Notes under the pieces: model-generated
What the model saw: the letters and a program-made list of their open reading frames with translations, nothing else
Told to the model about the DNA's origin: nothing
The model's database searches: none
Shown here: in pieces, positions 1 to 5,380 of the stretch
Position numbering within the stretch: position 1 is the first letter of the stretch
Layout of the letters: every line of letters begins with the position of its first letter
Position numbers and translations under genes: made by a program
DNA from: a virus
Reading direction: 5' to 3' (one strand)
Length of the DNA stretch: 23,682 nt
Virus record (IMG/VR): IMGVR_UViG_3300021197_001153
Span: 1-23,682 of that record

Positions 1-224
1 CGTCCAATCTCTAACGAACGCCGGGCAACCAGAGCTAAACAGAGCCAGACAGGGAACGACCTGGGTGAATGATCTACGGCGAATAGAACCCTGACCGGTC
101 CCGCTGCTGAAATTGACCGAAACAGTGCTCAGAGCCCAGAAACTCGGCGTATCGAGCCAACCAGCAACCGGGGTGCATAAGCTCGGCGGCGGGGAAGCGG
201 GGGAAAGGGACTACACCTAGTCGC

Positions 225-259
225 CGACAAAACGACATACTAGGGTAGTCGTTTCGTCG
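225..259. other. Long imperfect hairpin (possible terminator or protein-binding palindrome)
   Basis: Read directly: CGAC 225-228 pairs with GTCG 256-259, then one A/C mismatch, then AAACGAC 230-236 pairs with GTCGTTT 248-254. After a single bulged A at 237, TAC 238-240 pairs with GTA 245-247 around the loop TAGG. That is 14 pairs with one mismatch and one bulge. A smaller perfect hairpin, GACTA-CACC-TAGTC, sits just upstream at 209-222. No uninterrupted T-run follows directly, but the DNA downstream is T-rich, so a weak terminator for a leftward-lying RNA is possible. A terminase or regulator binding site is the other main option. Confidence 0.55.
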
Positions 260-281
260 AACCGTTTTGATGATCGTTTTG
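228..281. repeat. Cluster of CGTTTTG heptamers
   Basis: The heptamer CGTTTTG occurs at 263-269 and 275-281, exactly 12 bases apart and so about one helical turn. It occurs inverted as CAAAACG at 228-234, and with one change as CGTTTCG at 250-256. All four lie within 54 bases, overlapping and flanking the 225-259 hairpin. Spaced short repeats of this kind are typical of sites bound repeatedly by one protein, such as a packaging terminase, a repressor or an initiator. The function is inferred only from the arrangement. Confidence 0.4.
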
Positions 282-460
282 TGTCTGGCTCAACTACGAA
301 CGGACGTACGTCGTTTATCCCCCCGCCCTGTACGTCCCCGACCTTTTCTTAAGAGCTGTCGTCGCTCTAACACATTCTTTACTGACCCTATTCGGGTGAC
401 AACCGTTCCGACCAACCTGCCAGTGGTTCGGGGTTCCGGCTCCAAGAATATTTAACTGCA

Positions 461-510
461 CCTTGTACTGGCATCAATGTTGACACAAGGTTTACTCTGT
501 AAAGTATTAC
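461..510 (+). promoter_or_regulatory. Candidate promoter with flanking inverted repeat upstream of terminase
   Basis: A perfect TTGACA (-35 consensus) lies at 480-485. The best -10 candidates are TATTAC at 505-510 (spacer 19, 4 of 6 matches) and AGTATT at 503-508 (spacer 17, 3 of 6), so the -10 is weak. CCTTGT (461-466) and ACAAGG (485-490) form an inverted repeat overlapping the edge of the -35 box, which could be an operator. The position, about 35-60 bases before a small ORF with a ribosome site and then the terminase gene, suits a promoter for the late packaging and structural operon. Confidence 0.4.
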
Positions 511-530
511 CCTAAACCTGTTCACTCGTC

Positions 531-535
531 AAGGG
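531..535 (+). promoter_or_regulatory. Ribosome-binding site for the 543 ORF
   Basis: AAGGG ends seven bases before the ATG at 543. No comparable Shine-Dalgarno sequence precedes the candidate GTG starts of the terminase frame at 625 or 649. Ribosomes loading for the packaging genes may therefore enter here. Confidence 0.45.
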
Positions 536-542
536 TCACCAT

Positions 543-656
543 ATGAGCACAAAAACATTGCACAAAGAAAGCACACCAATGCGTCCGAGCACACCCAAAC
601 CGCAACAACGAACGCAGACCCTGCGTGTTAAGTCGCTGGGGGTGTTGGGTGCCTGA
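543..656 (+). CDS. Possible 37-aa basic leader peptide overlapping terL
   Basis: This short ORF starts at ATG 543 and stops at TGA 654-656. AAGGG ends seven bases upstream and a candidate promoter precedes it. The product begins MSTKTLHKESTPM, is rich in Lys, Arg, Thr and Pro, and has no recognisable domain. It overlaps the terminase frame by up to 32 bases. The in-frame GTG of the terminase at 649 lies just before this stop, so the ORF could serve as a translational coupler. Alternatively it is the true N-terminus of the terminase, separated from the rest by a frameshift (programmed or a sequencing error) near the G-run at about 638-642. Its existence as a gene rests only on the ribosome site and position. 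Confidence 0.35.
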   Translation: MSTKTLHKESTPMRPSTPKPQQRTQTLRVKSLGVLGA

Positions 657-2547
657 ACCTCGGTTGGCGAAGTATCGGTCTTGGTCTAAGGAGCGCCGCT
701 ATAAGGCGGCGATTGATAAGTGTTTGAATCATGGTTGGACTCAGACGGAGTCGGCTAAGGAGTTTGGTGTTTCTCGTCAGCATTTGTCTGGCCGTATGAA
801 GGGCGAGAAGGAGAAGCGGGATGTTCGTGTTGCTGAGGTTAAGGAGCAGCATCGTGTTGGCCCTTTGGGTTTGAATGAGAAGCGTCGTATTGGGACGTTC
901 ACTGAGTTTTGTGATCGTTATTTACAGAATTGGTCGTGCCCGGATTGTGGTGTTCATCATGAGACGCCAGGGTTCCATAAAGATATTGCGGATGCGATTA
1001 CGGAATCTAATCCTCGTGTGTTGATCAATATGCCTCCTTACCATTCGAAGTCGACTTTGGTTACTGTTTGGCACACGGTGTATGACATTTGCCGTAATCC
1101 GAATTTGCGTACTTTGATTGTGTCTAAGTCGTTGCCTTTTGCACGTACTTTCATGCATTCGATTAATGAGATGTTGACGAACCCTGAGCTGTATGAGGGT
1201 GGCCCTAGCCCGATTGATGATTGGGGTCCGTTTAAGCCTGACGGCCAGTCGAACTGGTCGAGTGAGCAGATCTATGTTGCTGGCCGTACTACGGCGGAGA
1301 AGGATCCTACTGTTGCGGCGTTGGGTGTAGGGCAACAGATTTACGGTCGGCGTGCTGACGTGATCAAGTTTGACGACGTTGCTACTTTGGACAACATGCG
1401 TAACCCTGATCGGGTTGCTGCGATGTTGGAGTGGTTCGATAAGGAAGCTTTGTCTCGTATCGGTAAGTCGGGGCGAGCTATCTGGATTGGTACTCGTGTT
1501 AACCCTGGAGATATTTATTCGACGTTGAGTACTCGTACTGGTTACAAGGTTCTTAGGTATCCGTGCATTATGGATGATGAGACCGAGTCGACGTTATGGC
1601 CGGAACATTTCCCGTATACGCAAGCTTTGGTTCACCGAGCGGAGATGCGCCCCGCCGATTTCCAGCTCATCTACCAGCAGGTAGATATCCCTGGTGTTGG
1701 TGCTTCGTTCACGCAGGACATGCTGGATATGTGTAAGGACACTTCCCGTGTTAGGGGCCATTACGATTCTTCTTGGCGTTTGTTCGCTGGGTTGGATCCG
1801 GCGGGTGGCAATAAGGGTTCCGGGTTTACGGCGTTCACTTTGATTGGTGTTGATCCTGCTACCGGGAAACGTTATTTGGTGGATTCGTTGGCTGTCCGGT
1901 CGATGAAAGCCCCTCAGATGAAAAACCAGATTTTGGAGTGGACCGATCAGTACCCGCTGTTTGAGTGGAGGGTCGAGTCGAACGGTGTGCAGTCTCAGAT
2001 TGTGCAGTATGACATGGAGCTGGTTCAGCACCTCGCTAAGCGAGGGGTGAGGGTTGTTCCTCATCACACTCACGGCAACAAGTGGGATCCTCAGTTCGGT
2101 GTGGAGTCTTTGGCTCCTTTGATGGAAACCGGTCTGGTTTCTATCCCGTGGGGTAACGCCCCCACTACACAGGTGTTCCAGCCTTTGATGGAGGAGCTGA
2201 TTGCTTTCCCGATGGGGCAGGTCTCTGACCGTGTCATGAGTTTGTGGTTCGCTGATCTTGGTATCCGTGAGCTGATGAACCGAGCACATTTACCGATGTT
2301 CCATGAGCGCATGCGGGTACCTAACCGTGTTAAGCGTCGCCGTCGTGTCGTGGATTTCCAGAACCAGGAAGTTAGGGGCATAAATCTTCGTGATCAGAGA
2401 CCGGGCCACATGACTCGAGGTCAGTGGGGGTATCGCCGTCAAACGGTGGGGAAAGCTGAACCGCACGGCTCTGTGGAGGAATACGACATCGAGAATGGCC
2501 CTGAGCCTATGAACATAGACCCTGAGATTTGGAACCCGGGTGGCTAG
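625..2547 (+). CDS. terL: Terminase large subunit with N-terminal helix-turn-helix
   Basis: This is the ATPase-nuclease motor that packages DNA into the prohead. The 640-residue product has a predicted helix-turn-helix at about 28-58 (GWTQTESAKEFGVSRQHL). It is followed by a variant Walker A, MPPYHSKST (136-144), and Walker B VIKFDD (246-251, acidic pair D250-D251). A GTRVNPGD segment near 288-296 matches the GTRW-x-x-DD coupling motif of the family. The nuclease half shows FAGLDPAGG with D391, RVESN with E451, and FPMGQVSD with D535, fitting an RNase H-like three-acid site. No separate small terminase lies next to it, so the fused DNA-binding domain may take that role (inference). The start is uncertain: GTG 625 gives the longest frame, GTG 649 is possible, and neither has a good ribosome site. 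It ends in TAG. Confidence 0.93.
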   Translation: MLSRWGCWVPEPRLAKYRSWSKERRYKAAIDKCLNHGWTQTESAKEFGVSRQHLSGRMKGEKEKRDVRVAEVKEQHRVGPLGLNEKRRIGTFTEFCDRYLQNWSCPDCGVHHETPGFHKDIADAITESNPRVLINMPPYHSKSTLVTVWHTVYDICRNPNLRTLIVSKSLPFARTFMHSINEMLTNPELYEGGPSPIDDWGPFKPDGQSNWSSEQIYVAGRTTAEKDPTVAALGVGQQIYGRRADVIKFDDVATLDNMRNPDRVAAMLEWFDKEALSRIGKSGRAIWIGTRVNPGDIYSTLSTRTGYKVLRYPCIMDDETESTLWPEHFPYTQALVHRAEMRPADFQLIYQQVDIPGVGASFTQDMLDMCKDTSRVRGHYDSSWRLFAGLDPAGGNKGSGFTAFTLIGVDPATGKRYLVDSLAVRSMKAPQMKNQILEWTDQYPLFEWRVESNGVQSQIVQYDMELVQHLAKRGVRVVPHHTHGNKWDPQFGVESLAPLMETGLVSIPWGNAPTTQVFQPLMEELIAFPMGQVSDRVMSLWFADLGIRELMNRAHLPMFHERMRVPNRVKRRRRVVDFQNQEVRGINLRDQRPGHMTRGQWGYRRQTVGKAEPHGSVEEYDIENGPEPMNIDPEIWNPGG

Positions 2548-2580
2548 GCGACACTTGTCGGGTGGGGCCATGAGGATCTT

Positions 2581-2811
2581 ATGTTCAAAAATTTTAAGAA
2601 TAAGAAATCGTTTAGCCAAACTAAAGCCGCTAAGTCGGATGAAGAGATTATTTGTGCAACCTTGGTGGATGACAGACCCGTCTATTTCGCAATGCCGAAA
2701 GATGCCACGGAGGTAGAAGTTCGTGAGAAAGCTTTTGAGATTAGGACTGGTAGGGCTATGTCTAAGGTTGAACAAGCACTCGCTGGAATAGTCGAAGTGC
2801 AAAAAAGCTGA
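2581..2811 (+). CDS. Hypothetical 76-aa protein between terminase and portal
   Basis: This is a small gene of unknown function. The ATG at 2581 is preceded by GAGGAT (2572-2577) at short spacing, and the TGA shares one base with the portal ATG at 2811, so the two are probably translationally coupled. The first 20 residues are rich in Lys, Phe and Ser. The rest looks like a small alpha/beta fold (strands around IICATLV and RPVYFAM, then a helix from about 43 to the end). There is no cysteine cluster, signal peptide or membrane segment. A 33-base gap after the terminase contains a small CGAC-ACTT-GTCG hairpin (2549-2560). Its position suggests a packaging or head-assembly accessory, but nothing in the sequence proves this. 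Confidence 0.75.
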   Translation: MFKNFKNKKSFSQTKAAKSDEEIICATLVDDRPVYFAMPKDATEVEVREKAFEIRTGRAMSKVEQALAGIVEVQKS

Positions 2812-4601
2812 TGTTAGATATCAATAATCTTCCGAACATGTACGCATCGTGGAGGTCTCGTCATTATGACCGTGATGTTCGTATGGAAACTATTGATCGA
2901 GTTGTGCGTGGCGATTTCGACATTTTTGATCCGGATGAAGAGGGAGTGGATTCTCGATCCCCGAACTTGATTCAGGTCGCTTTGGAAGATACCGCTGAGT
3001 CTGCTTCTCTCATCCCTACGGTTCGGGTGCAACCGGATCGTCCGACTCAGGCAGCTAAGAAAACTGCTGCGTTGATGGAAAAAATTGCGGTGTCCTATAT
3101 GGACGTGAACAACATGGACATGTTGGTTCCACGTTCTGTGATGGATAAGGCTGCCTACGGCATGTCTGTGTGGACTGTTGTTCCTGACCTCGAGCAGAAG
3201 ATTCCTCTTATTGAGCGTAGGGATCCGAGGCAGTGCTACCCGGAGCCGGGTTTCCGGCCGGGTGATGACGTTCGTCGTTGCATGTTCGCTCGGGAAGTGT
3301 ATTTTACGCAAATCCCTCACGCCTATCAGATGAAACTTCGTGATGCTTTAGGTGAGCACAACGAGTATGGGGATCCGGACGAGAACAGCAAAGTGGTACT
3401 CGTCGAGTATTACGACGAACAAGAGTATTTGTTGACTGGCCTGTATCAGGCGTCGGCTTCTGGTTTGGTTGCTTATGGCTCATCTCAGGATGTGCCATTG
3501 CCTGTAGAGCTGGAGCGGATACCTAACAAGATCGGTATTTGTCCTGTAATTATTGGTTCTCGTGTTTCCCTTGACGGGGAGATAAGGGGCCAGTTCGATC
3601 AGGTTATTGGTCTTCTGGAAGCTCACATTCGTTTAATGGGCCTGATTTTGGATTACGCCGATCAGGCGGTCTATTCAGATATTTATGTGAAGGACCTTAT
3701 TGGTGAGATGCCTTACGGTGGTGGCTCGTTTATTGAGTTGGGTCCACAAGGCGCTATTGGTCGTGTACCTCCGGCGGTGTCTTCTCTTAACGTTCAAGCC
3801 GATTTGGCTCAACTGATTGAAGGCATTCACGTTGGTGGCCGTTGGCCGAAGAGTCGGCCTGGTGAGATTGACCAGTCGATAGCTTCAGCTAAGTTCCTTG
3901 AGGCTTCTGCCGGGATGATGAACACGGCCATCAGGACGTACCATCAGATCCTGCAACGGCAGATGGAGCGTGCGTTACGAATCGCCCTCGAGGTCGATAA
4001 AGCGTATTTCCCTGCTACTAAAACTGCGGCCGGTATTTTACGCAACCAAGAATTCTTGCATGAGTACACTCCCCGTACTGACATTGACCCGCTGCATCGT
4101 CTTCGGGTCGAGTACGGGCTTGGGTTAGGGCGTGACCCTGCACAGTCCGCTGTGCTGCATATCCAGTATTCGCAGGCAGAGTTTGTTTCTAAAGAGTTCG
4201 TGCAGGAAAACATTGACGGTTTAACTGATGTTGGTCGGGAACGTTCACGTCTTGACGTGGAGAAGTTCAGGTCGATGGCGTTAGCGAAACTGTTGCAGGG
4301 CTTGGAATCTGGAATGGTTCCTAACGAAGCGCTTGTGAAGATTGCTCGTAGCCGTGAGAAGGGCGATGACTTGTTCGATTTGTTCGATGAGTACATCGTT
4401 AAGCCTGAACAGGAAATGTTGGAGGCTCAAGTCCCGACTGGTTTGGGCGCTCCGGTCGATCCGGGTATGGGCGGCCCTCCGGGCGGCCCTCCTGGGGCAC
4501 CATCGGCAGTACCTCCTCCCCCTGGCGGAGCTGAACTTCTAGCAAGGTTAGGAATGCCCGCTGGTAACGGCGGAATGCTCGGAACGCAGGTATCTGGATG
4601 A
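2811..4601 (+). CDS. Portal protein
   Basis: The 596-residue product fits a phage portal, the dodecameric ring at one capsid vertex through which DNA enters and leaves. It directly follows the terminase block and is coupled to the preceding gene (TGATG overlap at 2809-2813). Supporting features are an N-terminal helical region, a segment around residues 105-165 (SVMDKAAYGMSVWTV, then RRDPRQCYPEPGF) resembling the wing region of such portals, and a long helical C-terminal half with QILQRQMERALRIALE. The last 60 or so residues are a low-complexity Pro-Gly tail (GGPPGGPPGAPSAVPPPPGG), unusual for a portal core and probably flexible. The length is in the range of podovirus-like portals. It ends in an ATGA overlap with the next gene. 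The assignment rests on family resemblance and synteny. Confidence 0.82.
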   Translation: MLDINNLPNMYASWRSRHYDRDVRMETIDRVVRGDFDIFDPDEEGVDSRSPNLIQVALEDTAESASLIPTVRVQPDRPTQAAKKTAALMEKIAVSYMDVNNMDMLVPRSVMDKAAYGMSVWTVVPDLEQKIPLIERRDPRQCYPEPGFRPGDDVRRCMFAREVYFTQIPHAYQMKLRDALGEHNEYGDPDENSKVVLVEYYDEQEYLLTGLYQASASGLVAYGSSQDVPLPVELERIPNKIGICPVIIGSRVSLDGEIRGQFDQVIGLLEAHIRLMGLILDYADQAVYSDIYVKDLIGEMPYGGGSFIELGPQGAIGRVPPAVSSLNVQADLAQLIEGIHVGGRWPKSRPGEIDQSIASAKFLEASAGMMNTAIRTYHQILQRQMERALRIALEVDKAYFPATKTAAGILRNQEFLHEYTPRTDIDPLHRLRVEYGLGLGRDPAQSAVLHIQYSQAEFVSKEFVQENIDGLTDVGRERSRLDVEKFRSMALAKLLQGLESGMVPNEALVKIARSREKGDDLFDLFDEYIVKPEQEMLEAQVPTGLGAPVDPGMGGPPGGPPGAPSAVPPPPGGAELLARLGMPAGNGGMLGTQVSG

Positions 4602-4750
4602 CAAACCCTCAAGAACCGAAACCGCTCGTTGAAGTATTTGAGGATTTCCCTGAGTTGATGGGCGAACGCCCAGCACTTGACCCGTTCGAAGATGACACTC
4701 CCATTGAGTGCTCTATTGATAACTACGATGTCTGTGAGTCTTGCCAGTGA
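4598..4750 (+). CDS. Small acidic 50-aa protein overlapping the portal gene
   Basis: The ATG at 4598 overlaps the portal TGA (ATGA), and the ORF runs to TGA 4748-4750. The 50-residue product is strongly acidic, with Pro in its first half and three cysteines near the end (IECS, then VCESCQ). The spaced Cys-x2-Cys and the earlier Cys might bind a metal, though three cysteines are fewer than a classic zinc finger. It falls below common gene-finding length cut-offs. The four-base overlaps at both ends (ATGA with portal, GTGA with the next gene) are the main evidence that it is real. Function is unknown. Confidence 0.6.
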   Translation: MTNPQEPKPLVEVFEDFPELMGERPALDPFEDDTPIECSIDNYDVCESCQ

Positions 4751-4944
4751 AACACGTTATTCATGTTCACCAACAGAAACTTAAGAAGAACGAACCAGCG
4801 ATCATTGATCGCACATATAAGGGTTCCACTCATCACCGGCGAGTAACTGTTGAGGGGCCTTGCACGATTGTGCATTCTGAAACCCCTGACCGTTGCGGTG
4901 CTCGAGTGTGGATTGAAACTGAGGGCGAGGTCATTCATGGCTGA
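4747..4944 (+). CDS. Conserved small phage protein with CGARVWIETE motif
   Basis: The start is placed at GTG 4747, which overlaps the preceding TGA as GTGA, rather than the TTG at 4741. The 65-residue product begins MKHVIHVHQQKLKKNEPAII and ends CGARVWIETEGEVIHG. I recall this pattern (a short IHVxQ strand, a TYKGS-like segment, a GP strand, and CGARVWIET near the end) as a small family common in actinobacteriophages and aquatic phages, often near head genes. Its function is not known to me. The composition suggests a compact beta-barrel. It overlaps the next gene by eight bases, so it belongs to the same translational series. Confidence 0.75.
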   Translation: MKHVIHVHQQKLKKNEPAIIDRTYKGSTHHRRVTVEGPCTIVHSETPDRCGARVWIETEGEVIHG

Positions 4945-5377
4945 GATGGAAATAGAAAAAACCCCTACGGCGAACACTTCGGTCAATAAACCTGAGTCTG
5001 GAACTTATGGTGAGAAGGCTGACGTGGCTGCCTTAAAGGCGTCATTACCTCCTATGGCTCCACCTGGAGCGCAGGGTGTAGGTCAAGGTCCTGGCCCCGG
5101 CGCTTTACCTACTCGTGGGGTTCCTCAGAAAGAAGGCCGACCTAAGAACGGTCCGTCGATGATTCCTCAAGGGATCATGGCTGGGACTCAACGCCCGGAT
5201 GTGCCTATATCTCAACCTATGGCACCAGGTGCTCAACCGATGCCTCCTAAGCAGCAAGCTGCTGACCAGCAGAGACTTGCCATTCTTGATGCGTTAACTA
5301 CACATCCTGAAGTTTCGGAAGAGACAAGAGAGTGGGCTCAGCTAGTTATGGAGTCTTTGATCGAAAACCGGCGGTAA
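4937..5377 (+). CDS. Proline-rich 146-aa protein, unknown function
   Basis: ATG 4937 is chosen because it lies eight bases inside the preceding gene. The frame is open further upstream to 4850, but that would overlap the previous gene by about 95 bases. The product starts MAEMEIEKTPTANTSVNKPE. Residues 30-110 are dominated by Pro, Gly, Gln, Ala and Met (PPMAPPGAQGVGQGPGPGAL, QPMAPGAQPMPPKQQ), so the centre is disordered. The last 35 residues (ADQQRLAILDALTTHPEVSE and on) form a predicted helical domain. A disordered protein with a short helical end next to the portal could be a head-assembly or scaffold-like accessory, but a clearer scaffold candidate lies just before the capsid gene. Function is unassigned. 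Confidence 0.7.
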   Translation: MAEMEIEKTPTANTSVNKPESGTYGEKADVAALKASLPPMAPPGAQGVGQGPGPGALPTRGVPQKEGRPKNGPSMIPQGIMAGTQRPDVPISQPMAPGAQPMPPKQQAADQQRLAILDALTTHPEVSEETREWAQLVMESLIENRR

Positions 5378-5380
5378 GTA

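Larger units (their letters stand above)
1..542. other. Gene-poor left segment with structured, T-poor first half
   Basis: No convincing gene lies here. Counting by eye, T makes up 29 of the first 240 bases on the + strand but 22 of the next 60, so composition changes sharply at about 240. The T-poor part contains several short complementary pairs, such as CGGTC 96-100 with GACCG 115-119, CTCG 143-146 with CGAG 153-156, and CGAGC 153-157 with GCTCG 181-185. Some of these exclude each other. The boundary coincides with a long hairpin at 225-259. Between 300 and 400 there are more inverted repeats: GGACGTAC 302-309 with GTACGTCC 330-337, AGAGC 352-356 with GCTCT 364-368, and ACCC 385-388 with GGGT 394-397. 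A structured non-coding RNA, a packaging site or a regulatory region are all possible. I could not match it to any RNA family I know. Confidence 0.5.

Noticed and set aside
74-238. 54-codon minus-strand ORF opposite the T-poor segment
   Set aside because: No ribosome site, composition dictated by the pyrimidine-rich minus strand, and no recognisable motif. Kept only as a remote alternative to a non-coding RNA.
267-455. 62-codon + strand ORF
   Set aside because: Basic, Pro/Arg-rich translation with no ribosome site or domain, and it spans several inverted repeats. It looks like chance in non-coding DNA.
1-620. tRNA or known structural RNA
   Set aside because: No GGTTCGA-type T-arm with matching acceptor and anticodon arms on either strand; no recognisable tmRNA, RNase P or intron core sequences by eye.
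1594-2289. 231-codon minus-strand ORF inside terL
   Set aside because: Lies fully opposite well-supported terminase nuclease motifs; His/Arg/Leu-rich shadow translation.
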